Assembly: GCF_028453695.1 (NCBI RefSeq)
Contig: NC_135773.1
Coordinates: forward strand, 13,702,001 to 13,766,000
Direction: 5' to 3'
Length of the DNA: 64,000 nucleotides
Origin: Augochlora pura
Lineage: Eukaryota > Arthropoda > Insecta > Hymenoptera > Halictidae
Positions 12,111 to 23,884 of this stretch are shown in pieces. Below the pieces are notes generated by a model. The model worked only from the letters and a program-made list of their open reading frames with translations, did not search any database and was not told the origin of the DNA. Position numbers and translations under genes: made by a program. Positions within the stretch are counted from its first letter, which is position 1. Each line of letters starts with the position of its first letter.

Positions 12111-12305
12111 ATGTCGCCGGATTATTACACCAGCATGATCGTGTCACCCCGTCCCTTTCTTTTCCCCGCATATTTCTCGCTCCAGCGTCGCCTGCCTCCG
12201 TTACCAATGACGGAGGATACCTATTATAATATATATTCTAATAATGTGGGCCACAATGGATTCGCGTCATATCCTGGCTGTGTCCCCAGCCCGGCTATCA
12301 ATTAG
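12111..12305 (+). CDS. possible 64-codon small ORF (weak)
   Basis: The ATG sits in a favourable insect start context (AACAATGTC), and the frame encodes 64 residues beginning MSPDYYTSMIV and ending CVPSPAIN. Tyr, Pro and Asn are common and there is no low-complexity run. Its middle part, around 12215-12245, is AT-rich and looks noncoding at base level. There is no signal peptide or membrane segment, no clear splice site and no recognised family. It could be the start of a longer spliced protein or chance. Confidence 0.15.
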   Translation: MSPDYYTSMIVSPRPFLFPAYFSLQRRLPPLPMTEDTYYNIYSNNVGHNGFASYPGCVPSPAIN

Positions 12306-12800
12306 ATCAGCGCACCCCAGCCTGTGCCCGGAGATATCGCTCGCACCCACCCACCGAGCTCTCGATCCATCTACCTCTCTCCTCGCTGTCAATCGACCTT
12401 CCCCCCCCCCCCCTGTCGCCGTCGTTGTCTTCACCGTTGACTTCGCCGTCGCGGCCGTTCTGCCTTTCCTGTTTCCGTTCAAGTAGCATGCGATAGAGCT
12501 ATTACCGGCAGACAAGCGAGAAACTCAATTTAAATTACGACTTCTTGCCGTTGTTACGACCGTTATTATAACGTTAACCTTTCACGGCAATTCCTCTGCT
12601 CACGTGCGTGCAGCTGCGCCGAGATAGACGCCTCCAGCCAGGGTGCTGCTCCACGCAGGGTCTCGATGCGATTGCCGAACTTGTAAGCATCGAGCAGCTA
12701 CGCTGCTGATCCGTGATCGCAACAGCGCAGCTTCTATTTTTGCGGTAATAGAACCGGATAACTTGTGTGTTTTTGCCACAAGGACTTGCAGCTTAGAAAC
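12306..12800. other. GC-rich noncoding with poly-C tract
   Basis: A run of 13 C lies at 12401-12413, inside a C/T-rich stretch. No gene-like frame. Confidence 0.55.
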
Positions 12801-14400
12801 TTTAAAAGATATATAATCGCAGCGATTTATCGTGAGAAATTGAAATTGGGATCTATCTTTCTACAGCATTTATAAATAGTAGCAGTGATAAGAAGACTGC
12901 AGATTTGTATGTAGTATAAAAATTGTTTGCATCAATTGCAAGAAATGGAAACTAAATAAATAATTTTACTAAATTCAAAATAATAAAATGCCATTTTTAA
13001 ATTCTTTTGATTTCACTACTACTTCAAATTGATTCATTCGTCTTCTACGTGACAATTCAACATATGTTATGGTTTTTGTCATGTAAGAATAGGTGTTTAT
13101 TCATATATATTATATTCATTTTAATTCGAAGATAAAATCTCAAAAGAATCAGTGCAATATGTTTTCCGCATGTGATACCATCGTCCCTATTATCGCAGAA
13201 TCAATCTAAAATCATTTTTCAAATTTCAACAGAACCGTCACCGACCTGACTTCGACAAACGCGATTGTACCTTCATGCCAACATTGCAGCAGCAACTGCT
13301 ACCTTCAACATAACGATGCATCGCAACACGGTCTAACTAATTGCGCCGAATTGCCGAGTGTCGCCTCGGAATGTTTTAATTGATTGCCATAGGTTTTTTC
13401 CTCGCCGAAGGTTACAAGCAAGGTCGCCTCGCTTGCGTAGGTCATTGAATCTCGTCGAGAGTCAGCTGCAACGCAAATGCGAACGCGACTAAAAGCGTAC
13501 ACGAGGCATTCGCGGCTGGATTCCAAAGGTTCCCGATGATCCATATCGCTCTGATTTTTCCGAGATCCACGACTGTTCCAGGTGGTCCGGACGCCGTGTG
13601 GTGGAACGACTGGACGATTCACCTCGAAGGTGAACAGAGATTCGTTTTGCGTGACGACGCGGAGTGTGTCGTAATGGGCTATGCAAATTTATGATGATGC
13701 GTTCGCGATAATAGCATGAATTACCCGGGCGACGGGGATGTTCCGAGTATTCCGTGAAATTTAGCGCGCAATCCCGAGGTTAATGCGCGTTCAAGTACTA
13801 AATTTCTTATCGGGGGATGAGTCTATTAGCGCGCGCCATTATGCCCTCTAAACTATACAGTTACGAGCTTCAGCTGAAATCTTGCAGCCGAATCGGGACG
13901 CGTTTCACAGAGTGAAGCGTGAATTTAGTGTATTGTAATAAGTTGAAAATCATGTAACAATATCCTTAAATTCTGCTAATGTCTCTAAAGTTTTGCACTT
14001 CGCTTAGTCATTCTCGTCATACATTCATAAAACTCTCATGAAACTGTCTAGTTATAATTTTTATGTCCATCATTTAAAATCGTGCTATTATATTGCACTT
14101 TGCGTGAGCATTTCTGTCATCGTTTGCAACCGAGACAAAATAATCAAAGACATATTTTGTAATAATATCAGAAGGAAATATAGATTGAAGTGGAGAATAT
14201 TGCTCTTAGCTTCCATTTCTCGATTTTATGCACGTTTGCAATGCAATTTATGGCCGAGAGATAGCTAGAACGATCTCTTTCTCGCATGCCAAGCGTAAAA
14301 TCCTAATCTGCAAGCGTTCAATCGACCCAGAACGTGGCCGATTGTTTAGTTGGTTCGTCCACTGGATTGAACGCAATTTCTTGTTCTTTTTAGGGATCGC
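12801..14400. other. AT-rich, GC-rich, AT-rich noncoding blocks
   Basis: 12801-13250 is AT-rich with no feature. 13250-13930 is GC-rich with a 105-codon minus-strand frame that has no recognisable content. 13930-14240 is AT-rich. Nothing supported. Confidence 0.5.
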
Positions 14401-14502
14401 TTTCGCTTTCGCTTTCCGGAGACGAGACAATGACGTCCGACCTCCGGGCGAGCAAATCGAGAGGACGGTTGGCCGCGGGGGGAACGGGAGGTCGGTTAAT
14501 AA

Positions 14503-14710
14503 TGAAGAAGAAGAAGAAGACGACGACGAAGAAACAGAAGCAGAAGAAGAAGAAGATCAAGAGAAGTTGAAGTGGAAACGGTCTGACGTCGGTGAGACGT
14601 GCGGGAGCAAGAAGAAGAAGAGCAGCAAGGAGAAAATGGCCACGCGGAAGGGAAAGAGGGAAGATCAATAAGAAGAAGAAGAAAAACAAGAAGAAGACAC
14701 GGAGGAGATT
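14503..14710. repeat. interrupted GAA/AAG triplet tracts
   Basis: Purine triplet runs lie at about 14503-14565, 14610-14632 and 14668-14700. The Glu/Lys-rich plus-strand frame and the Leu/Phe-rich minus-strand frame both come from them. Confidence 0.9.
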
Positions 14711-17270
14711 GACCCTCTGGCCCGCTCCTCGTACGCAGGCGAACACGCACGCGACCGGTTTGTTTCACCCCGATGCGATGCTAAACGAAGTTTTACCCGC
14801 CGGCTGCACCGGCAAATCGTTCCGCTGCGTTTCGCTGCGCTGCCAGTACGGTTTGCGTCCACGAGATTGACAACGCTCTTCGGTCAGGCTGATTGCGTGC
14901 CCTGGACCGGTATGAAGATGTGAACCGGCCTCGACGAGCCGCGGCGGCTCGCATTGTATCCGGATCGGCTTTCTCGCATTGTCCCGCGAGATGAATAGAT
15001 GAGCTCGGGACTCGGGACACCGTTTATGAGCGCGAGCCACGACGGGCCGGGATGCGATTGGCTCGGTGTCCGGGGGTTTGTCGTGGCCCGTGTACTCTCT
15101 AATTTGTGCCATCGACGGCTGATGGATGATTAGACGCGACGTAATGACGAGAGTGACCGATTGTACCGAGCGGCTCGTTGGTAATGGGCCAGCGCCGAGG
15201 GTAGCTCCGACACAATGGCTGAAGGGTGAGCCTTCGAGGTATCTAGGTCCTCTCGCTTTGCCAGCAGACTGAACGACCTACTTCATCTGGACTAGCATTA
15301 ATCGATCAGCGACTGATTGCTGCTGCGTTTAGGATGCTCTTTGTGCAGCTGGGTCATTCAAATTGATAGAAAAATTCGTGTTTCTTGGAGATGGTGATCG
15401 CACTAAATCTATGGAGCTGTAAAAATTACTAACATATATGCTTTATGAACCCTTTACACCTTTAAAATGATTACATAACGTTTCAAAATAATTTTAATAT
15501 CGTCAAATTCGATAATATTTTAAAAACTGTACAAATGTACTATATTAATTTTTCGCTACTTGTATTACGATTGGACTGTCGATCTCAAAAACGAATTGTT
15601 TTTGTCAATAATTTTAATAAGTTAATAACAGTGTGGGATTATTATTAAATTCTTTTTTTTATGTCCCCACAATTTGATATTTCACATACTCATTTTTCCT
15701 GTAAGTGCATAAAATCCGCAATCTATTTGTAATGTAAACTTAAACGAAGGCGTTTACTCAATTGTTTGTGAACGTAAACAGAGTTTCTGGATGCATTATT
15801 CATTTTTTCCATTATTGAGGAAAGATCCTCGTCCTCATAAAACGATACTTCAAACACATACTTAGGATGATTAAACACTTACTTGCGATGTAACTTTGAT
15901 GTTGTACATTATGATAGGTACAAAAATTGCATGGCTGTATGAACTTAATCGATTCGTAATGAACAACGTATAGCTAACTTTGTCTACACTCCTCGGCAAA
16001 TTAAGCGTCGCGTATCGAGGGAAATTGAAATGAGGAGGGATTTCCTTGCGAATAGTTTGTAAACTTGCAGCGGACAGGTTGAAGGCTGCTATTAGATCGG
16101 CCGGTAAGTATACTTTGCGCCGCCTTGGCCATGCATCATCCTGATTGCTGATAAACCTTTGTAAACACCACGGAAAAAATCGTTTCTTTGCGGATACCTC
16201 GGCGAACATTAATTATACGTCGAGGGAATTCTGAAGAATTTTTGACACGTCTCGCGGGATATGCTCGTCCCGTGGATACTTCGGGCCCGAAGTATGAAGT
16301 TTGAAGCCAGTTATCATCCCGACAATACGGAGTGTTACAACAGTGGCATCGAATAATGAAGCGCGCGGGATTCGCAACATGTAAGCAACCGCCTCGTATA
16401 ATTTACTTTATTCAGCTTGACGGACACATGTAGCGATTAACGGGGCCCAGTGAAAGGCTCTGCCTCGAAATTGTAGACCGCGCCAAGTGTAAACGGTCCC
16501 GATACACAAGTGGCATCTAATTATCAACTTCCACATTGTTCGCGTCTCGCCTTCTCGTTAACCACAGTGGCCGACCTCGAAGTTGCGTTGCCGGGGAGAT
16601 AACGAACTGCAAATTGATCGGTAATCACCGATCACCGGTATTCCTACTTATCACCTAAACAGAGGTCCAATCTAAAACACACGTGGCAGAAAATATTGCA
16701 TCAAATCAGCTCCAAATTCTTCAAAGGAACTGTCATAGAAGTCTTCTATTCTGTTTTCTGTTGCAAGATACAGCAGTGCAATGAAACTGAATATTTTCTA
16801 TCACAAATCTCAATAAGGTGCCCATATTTGCCGCAACATATTGTTCAATAATTATTTTACTAATCTTTATAAACGATAATATTTGTTGTATTTTGTAATT
16901 CTTGCACTAAAGGTTTCTCCTGCGAATAAATGTATGAAATAAATTGTTGTGTCGCATCTATTCATTTTTGTCATAGCCCACGAAATGTCGAGGTGCGACG
17001 AAGTATTTTGCACATGTACAGGAAAAAATTCTACACAGTATTCACCTCGCTAAGAAATGCGAGGCCGCCTTATCTATCTGAATAGACTATTTCACTTGAA
17101 CTGTACCTGCCGCATCAAACGGTATTCTAAAAGTATTTGCCCCATCATTAAGAGCCTACGCAACGAGTACGCACAAAAGCAACGAAAGCGCACATAAAAC
17201 CTGATATTTTATAGAAATCGATTGACATGAAATTACAGCCTGCAATTCAGCTGGAAGAGGAGAGTACTTT
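14711..17270. other. alternating GC-rich and AT-rich noncoding blocks
   Basis: GC-rich to about 15370, AT-rich to 16000, GC-rich to 16660, then AT-rich to 17270. The longest frames (115 codons at 14765-15112 and 112 at 15871-16209, both minus) have no recognisable motifs. No repeats or promoters seen. Confidence 0.5.
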
Positions 17271-17278
17271 TGTTCGTC

Positions 17279-17287
17279 TATAAATAG
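17279..17287 (+). promoter_or_regulatory. canonical TATA box
   Basis: TATAAATAG fits the arthropod TATA consensus exactly. An almost perfect inverted repeat (AGACAGC, two bases, GCTGTCT) follows directly at 17286-17301. Transcription would start near 17310, although no strong initiator is visible there. The next ATG downstream on this strand opens the 38-codon ORF at 17430. Confidence 0.3.
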
Positions 17288-17429
17288 ACAGCGTGCTGTC
17301 TACGTTCGAGACAAACCAAGGCTGTTATTCGAACTTGACAGTCGGTCTCTCGCAGACTGCTGGCGTCGTCGGTATCAATTTTAGAAATTGCTACCCGCCG
17401 ATCCGGTAGCCTAAGCTAGCGCAGATAAC

Positions 17430-17546
17430 ATGGACACGGTGTTACCGGCGAATATGTATCCAACGGGCGGACAAGATCTGTCCGCGATAGGGAGCGCATA
17501 TAGAGAGCGCGGGCCTGGCTGCCCGCTAGAGGGGGGTTTTGCTTAG
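17430..17546 (+). CDS. possible 38-codon small ORF behind a TATA box
   Basis: This is the first ATG after the TATA box at 17279. It lies in good context (AACATGG: A at -3, G at +4) about 120 bases past the expected start site. It encodes 38 residues starting MDTVLPANMYPTGGQDLSA and ending with TAG at 17544. The product is Gly-rich, has one Cys, and has neither a hydrophobic leader nor basic cleavage sites. No donor-like site interrupts it. An Arg-rich 88-codon frame begins at 17579 and could be a second ORF on the same transcript, but is more likely chance. A regulatory uORF or leader peptide is possible. Confidence 0.2.
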   Translation: MDTVLPANMYPTGGQDLSAIGSAYRERGPGCPLEGGFA

Positions 17547-18114
17547 GCGTGCAAGTAGCAATATAACCGCGGATAAGTATGCGGCGGTGGCAGAGGAATG
17601 ACATTTATTTTCGCCGACAAGACGAAGAGCGTGCCCGACGCCGATCGATCAATTGGCCTCGGCCAATGTTGCAGCCGGAACGATCTTACTTTCGGCCCGC
17701 GATCAATCAACGGACGCGGGGGAGAAAGATAACGGTGGACAAATGCTCATTGGGGATAGTCAAAGCACAAGCCACAAAGATGGCTGGTGCGCGCTCGATC
17801 ATTCAATCCGCAATTAGAAACGAGCTGAACGAGCCGAGCGTGTAACAGATCTTGTTCCTACCGTTTCTGCAACAACGAGCCGCGCATTATGCGCTATACT
17901 TTTCCCGGCGCGTTATTAATTGCGGTATGGATGTCGGATAAATGCGCCGGCATTCATTTTCGTAACGATTATTACGCTTAATGATACCCATATGTTGTTA
18001 CCCTATCCCTCCGGCCAATTTCCTGGCGTTCCTGCCACCGATAGCTCACCTGGCGGTCTACCTGGACATACAATGATCCCGAGGGCGTCGGATCAACAAA
18101 GACCCGTTGTACAG
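17547..18114. other. GC-rich noncoding stretch
   Basis: Holds the Arg-rich 88-codon frame at 17579-17845, without any recognisable domain, and an AAGATGGCTG word at 17778 that resembles a YY1/Pho site. Nothing firm. Confidence 0.4.
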
Positions 18115-18397
18115 TGTCCAGCGATGATCGCCGGACAATCGTTAACCTAGATCGCAACCGTAGATCGTTTATATTCGGAAGCTACCCTCACCGAGAGATC
18201 AACATTCTGGATAAGCAGTGCTCGAGAACGCTTCGAGAAATTTTATGCAATATCAATCTGGTTTCTGCTGGCGTGATCTCGCTAGTTCCTTTTTGTAATA
18301 TTGTAGAGAAGGTTGCAGCTGCGAGTTCAAGGATCATCACGGTTGTCCTTGGTGGAGCTCTTGATGTTCGGGCTGCTGCGCCCACGTGGAACTTCAG
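18115..18397 (+). other. possible internal coding exon (weak)
   Basis: An acceptor TTGTACAG ends at 18114 and a donor TTCAG|GTATCG follows 18397. Between them one frame stays open for 283 bases and reads SSDDRRTIVNLDRN onward, with varied composition and a hydrophobic segment around NLVSAGVISLVPF. The polypyrimidine tract before the acceptor is poor. No partner exon was identified and the family is unknown. Confidence 0.13.
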
Positions 18398-18689
18398 GTA
18401 TCGAGTGCGATAAAGTCGGACTTAGTCTCATTAACGAGCTTAATGCTAACTGCTTCTGGCGATTATCTGGTATAAGATAAATATTGTTATTATCCGAAGA
18501 GGAAAGGTTTATCTTGAATCCTAACATGGAAATGAATTCTTATCGGATTTTTAACTGAAATTTTGTACCAGTTCTAAAATGAGAGAGATTTCCGACTTGA
18601 CGTCTACATCAATTATGAAATTATAAATTTATTCCTATAATTATAATCAAAAAAACTTTGGAAAGACTACGAAAGGAATTATTCCAAGT
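18398..18689. other. AT-rich noncoding
   Basis: Nothing seen except AT-rich sequence with stops in all frames. Confidence 0.5.
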
Positions 18690-18835
18690 TGACTCTTAAC
18701 TCAAATTTAATTTTGATCTAAACTGATTCTGAAATCAAAATGAATTCTAATCTCATTCTAAATCGATACCAGACTTTAAATGTTATTCTGATCTAGTTCC
18801 AGATCGATTCTAAAATCGAAACTAATTTTTAATGG
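18690..18835. repeat. degenerate tandem repeat
   Basis: Loosely repeated words such as GATTCTGAAATC, ATTCTAAATCGAT and GATTCTAAAATCGA recur about every 18-25 bases. This suggests an old, decayed minisatellite. Confidence 0.5.
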
Positions 18836-19493
18836 ATGAGCTGTAGATATCAAAGCGCATTTTTCTTCGATACCGACGGCGCTTAGAATGCGAGCACCGT
18901 TCTCTATAAAAGCAGAACAGCCAGACAATGAACGTGAGAACGAAAAAAGACTGCAGTATATAAGGATGAGTCGCAGTTGCGTGTCACCCCATCGGGAGCC
19001 GCCTAAGTGGTGTCTAAAAATGTTCTTTATTCAGGGGGACAATGAGTGCACAATGGCGCGGTCGCTTACGACCGGTACAATCTGGGATTTCGGGCTACTG
19101 AGCATTTAGGCTTGCAAACTCATCGTGAATCGGAAAAACTCCCCGGTGGGAACGGAACACGTTCCGAATGTTAACGCGGCTGTCCCTTCGGGACTGGCTG
19201 TCCCTTTCTACTGAAGTAGAACCAAAACAGTCAGCCAGTCTTTTTATCGAAAGATTCTTCTCGATAGCCTCGCGCTGCATCTTTCGCTGCATTAACGCAA
19301 TCTATGCCCAGCTATTTTTACTCGACTCTTCACTCTAGTCATTTGTTATTCTTTTAAAACTTGCTATATTATCTGTAATTATGAATGATAATAAAACAAA
19401 TTCATTACGATCCATTCTTGTGGTGGAAATTAATTCTTTAATTCTAGATTTGTTATAAACTATTTTTTAGCCCATTAAATAAATATGCAAGCA
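18836..19493. other. noncoding with two TATA-like words
   Basis: TATAAAAG at 18905-18912 and TATATAAG at 18957-18964 lie 52 bases apart on the plus strand. Neither is followed by a convincing initiator or long ORF; the best ATG nearby (19043, context CACAATGGC) closes after 18 codons. Confidence 0.3.
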
Positions 19494-19511
19494 TGTACCA
19501 TCGATGGTACA
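19494..19511. repeat. 18-bp perfect palindrome
   Basis: TGTACCATCGATGGTACA equals its own reverse complement. It stands alone in AT-rich DNA with no ORF nearby. It could be a dimer binding site or chance. Confidence 0.8.
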
Positions 19512-21540
19512 CATGACACGGAATGTGTTAATGCATCGTGTTCGCCCATTTCAAAGTCGTGAAATAATTTTCAAACTTTCATCTGGCACCAACAAATATT
19601 AAATTTTTGAAACAGTCGTTTCAGTCATTATGTACTAATAGGTAGCTGCCTAAAAGGGTCAAGTTGTTTCGCTGATATTTAAGAAAAGTGAAACTTTGTT
19701 TAATCACCTTGTATTTCCTCCTTTCTATAGTTATTATAGCAATTTTTCAATAGACATTATAAAAGTACAAGCATAATAAATCACGCTCTCATGTGAAGAT
19801 CAACGAACACCAACATGTTTAATTAACTAGAAGATTAGTTTGTATACAGACTAATTAATCACACTATCTCCTGTCTCTCAAGCTCTCAAAAAACTCGACT
19901 TTTATGAACCGGCCTGTAATCTTAGATACTCTCGTCTTTTTTCACAGAACCATCTCGCACACTGTTATAACTGTTTAGATAGCTTACGCATGAATACCAA
20001 TCTCTCTATTGCCATTCTCTCAATTTCTTTTGTAATTCTCTTACTTCATTTACATTGTTACTACTACCTCATCTTTGTTATATTATTGTGTTATTGGGAT
20101 TGATTGTTGCATTCTCTCTTCGTTATTATCTTGTGATTATTACTTTTCTGTCTTTCTATTTCCGTTCCATTCACTAGACAAACATCATCATTATTATTAT
20201 TATTAAAATGCTACGAATGCAAAAGAAAAGTGCTTGCAAAACAATAATCGGAAAGTTGACTAGTTACAGTGCAACTTGCATTTATACTCTGACAATTAAT
20301 TGACGCCGTGTCGATAAGACAGAAATAGCCGAGTGCAGACGTTATCTCTGATGAAAGTTTCGAGGTTTGCATCGATTAGAGACACTGTTTCACTCGCGTG
20401 CACTATAACGACGATTCCTGTAACTCAGCAAGATGGAGAAATTGATAAATTGCCCAAGACTGGCTAAATCTGCGTCCGTTTCGAAAATCATCAATCTCCG
20501 TTCAAAATTTTGCACGGTTCAGCGGCGAGGCACGGCTCTCGCGCCTGTAATCGACTCGATGTTTCTAATCCGCGTACATCGTTTCGAAAACGCAACGCGT
20601 AATTAACATAAATAACGCACTTGCTCGCGGCCCGGTGTCTACCGCGTCACGGATATAATATTTAAACGACATCGCTTTCTACGTTCCCAGCAATTTATTC
20701 GAGACGCAATTACCGCGGCCGGCTAAGCTATACGTTATTGCGGCTAATTGGAAATCGACACTATCAGACGCACAGAAAGCATCGGTGTGTCTTATAATTC
20801 CTGCGTTAATCACTTCTAGTGGAAGTCGGTAATTAGTACTAACCGCGGCAATTTCGCCTTCAGATATATTCACTTCGTGGCCGCGGTTAACTTTGATAAA
20901 GTAAAACGCGATTACGTTACCCCTCTTCCCCCTTCCCAATCGAGAGGGTCGCGGTTTCAATGAATTTCCTCGAATCGTTTTAAAACGCGAATTACACGCA
21001 GGTTTAATCCCGGTTTCGTGTTGAGCGACATATTATTTCCGTTGTCGATCACGCGATAACGAAATTACTTCGATGCCTGCTGGATTTTAACGCCGTTGTT
21101 GTCGGTGTGTCGTGCATGTGCGTCTATTTCCATCAAATCTATTTTATAATGATTACGTTTAGAATATAATATAAAATTAAAAGTTCGGATTAATGTCTGT
21201 TGATTACTTTAATAAAAATAACATTTAATTAAACTGATCATTGAAATTGATTGTGTCTTTGATTTCTCTGTTGAGGTTTCCATTGGGCATTATATCTTTT
21301 ATAGTGCCTAGATATTTGTTGTAAGAAGAATACAAATTTTATATTGTACATATATGAGAAACATTAGTAGGCAACGTTTGAAATTGACAAAATATGAAAA
21401 GAGTTTCAGTTTTAAATACGTTTTAAAAACGTTTAAATATTATCGACAGTGTCCAACAGGTTTGTGCAAACCAAAACGCATCATGTCCTTGGGAACGCGC
21501 GCAAAGACGTTTACAGCGAAAAATCAAGAACTTCGCCAGT
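19512..21540. other. AT-rich stretch, then GC-rich block 20280-21130
   Basis: A pyrimidine-rich, strand-asymmetric stretch runs from about 19985 to 20205 and ends in an (ATT)n run at 20186-20205. The GC-rich block at 20280-21130 and the AT-rich DNA after it hold no recognisable gene. Confidence 0.5.
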
Positions 21541-21841
21541 GAAATAAATCATAGAAGGAACTCGTGTCTACACCCAATAAATCCTGCCTTTCTTCGTCCG
21601 CGTTTCATCCGGAGATGGACATCCTAATTGTCACGAAAGAAGCAGTCGAGATGAAATTGAGAGCAACAGGACAACTCCGAGGAATACAGACTCATTTGAC
21701 AACAGAAGTTCTTATCACCTCAGTTGTGAAATAAATCATAGCGGGAGCTCGTGTCCTGTTTCATCCAGCTGATTTTTTGTTCGCTCGTCAGCCTAATTGC
21801 CAGCAAAGAAGTAGCCGAATCGAGAGCAACAAGACAATCTC
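21541..21841. repeat. diverged tandem duplication, two copies
   Basis: Copy 1 (21541-21678) and copy 2 (21728-21841) share the order GAAATAAATCATAG, GAGCTCGTGTC-like, GTTTCATCC, CCTAATTG, AAAGAAG(C/T)AG and GAGAGCAACA. Copy 1 has about 24 extra bases near 21572. No ORF spans either copy, so this looks like noncoding segmental duplication. Confidence 0.75.
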
Positions 21842-23756
21842 TTTTATAAATACGAATCGGAGGATTTGTTTAGAGATGGTGTCGCGTCGCCGGAGATTTG
21901 ATGAACGAGCTCTTCCTCAGGTTTTTCGTGGATCGCAGTTAAAGAGGGTCTCCGCGTCGGTCGTCATTAATCAAGGCGGAGCATGACTCGCGATTCTGAG
22001 AGCACGGGAACGGCAATTGCGAATTCGTAGGCGCCAGCGGGCTGTGAAACGCGGCGTTCGACGGTGGCGCCGGAAGCACGAGCAACCGGGCGTGTCAGCG
22101 CTGACCAGCGCAACGCCGCTTTGCGCCGCTTCTTTTGCCACTGTTCCGTTGCGCTGCACCTGCACTCTGCAATGCACTCCACCGGCAGAGCGCTACCGCG
22201 ATTGGCCTTCCACCCACGCGTGCTCTCGCCTTGGAACCAGTCCCAAAGCAACCTGAAACCCGCACTTTTACCTGGCTCTCACCTCGCCTCGCCTCGCCTC
22301 AACTCGCGCCTCGTCTCTCACCTCGCCGGCCGGCCGACCAACCACCCGAAACCCCGTATTTGTCGATACGGTGACAACCTGTGTTTAACTGTCTTAATAC
22401 GTCGATAAGAGCGCTGCCACGGACCCCGGGTACCAATTATCCCACGGCTTAAATCAATTGTGGGTGGCTGCGACGGAAACGCTAAACGAACTGAGACCGC
22501 CGGCTCTCGACACTCCGAATACACTACTGTTCGAGAGCGTATTTGAATACTTGCGACTACTCTATCTGTTTCAATCAGATCTTTCAATACGACCGTGGAA
22601 ATATTGCTTTTCTATTATGATGCACAATTTTCCATTTTATTTAATCATTGAGGATATAGTTTAGTAAATATTGAGTATAACCGGGCGATTAGCCAATGCT
22701 GCTATATTTTCTTTGTTTAATATATCATCTTAAGTTAAACTATTTCATGTTTTAATTGTATCTATCCACGGGAATCGAATGTGAATCTAAAGGATCATGA
22801 TTTGTAAATAAAACTATAATAAAATTTACATCTTGAGTATATGAATTAAAATGCTCACTCTTTCGGCGCTTGTCTTCGTGACAACAAACGTGATCAAAAT
22901 TAATTGAACTACTTTCTAGTAAAAAAATGGTCTAATACATGATTTAATAAACGTTAACTGTGGGTAAAGATATTATTATGATTTAGGTCTATATAATTTA
23001 CTTACGTACTAACAATTTTTTTAGCGTGGGTACAGCAATTTTCTAGAATTTTATATTATTTAATAAATGTTCACTTTCAGTATGAGAACGTTAACGTCAC
23101 ACACATGTGCAGTAGATATTAAGCACAATAATATTGGATTTCTTAATCTTTAACGGTTCAGAAAATAATAAAACGATTTTTGCCGCAATACACGCGGCAT
23201 TCATATCAATAAGTAAAAGTAGCATACCGTATGCATTGCGGCATTGGACTGTTAGGGAATAATGTTGGATTGACACAATGTTAAATTCGTAAGCACTCAA
23301 GTCGAACGAAAAGAAACGAGCCATGCGACTCCTATATTTAGAATGATTTGTAAATTATTCATGAATATTTGACGAGATAGCAGGCGTAGAAATATCGACA
23401 GAGGATTGTGAAAAAAGGGGCTGAAAAGTATAGCAATTAAAGCGGTCTGTTATTTGAAAATAAATGCCAGCTTGTAATCTCGGGACAAATGCACAATTAA
23501 GGCTTTCAGGCTTTTAACCCCGGCGATCATAATGACACTCTGAAACCTGAGACTGTAATGCATGCTCTAACACGTTAATGCCGATCAAGTAGATAACGAT
23601 CTTTCCTCCATTAACACAACGGGCACTGTATCCTTTCGACAAGTACTCTTTTTTGATCACGTTCTTCACCTTTGTGTAGGATCATGAACAATTGTTTGCA
23701 AACAACAAGATGAATGGTGAAGGGAAAGGTTAGAAAGTTGAGGAAACAGTGCTTTA
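21842..23756. other. GC-rich block then long AT-rich stretch
   Basis: 21860-22540 is GC-rich with frames open in several phases, plus a CCTCG pentamer run near 22272-22300. 22540-23756 is AT-rich with no feature seen. Confidence 0.5.
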
Positions 23757-23884
23757 CTATGAAGTCAAGAAAATCTGATACAAAGGAATAAATACGATCA
23801 AAAAGTTCCTACTGACCATTTATTTTATAATGATATCGAGAAAATGTAGCACAGAAGAACGAACATGATGAAAAAGGTGATGCT
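23757..23884. repeat. old tandem duplication, about 71-bp period
   Basis: 23757-23812 and 23828-23884 align without gaps over 57 positions, with roughly 36 identical, sharing GAAAA, AGAA and AAAAAG blocks. Copies this diverged and purine-rich may be partly fortuitous. Confidence 0.4.

Noticed and set aside
18905..18964. Two TATA-like words as a promoter pair
   Set aside because: No initiator and no ORF longer than a few codons at the expected distance; kept only as a note in the stretch description.
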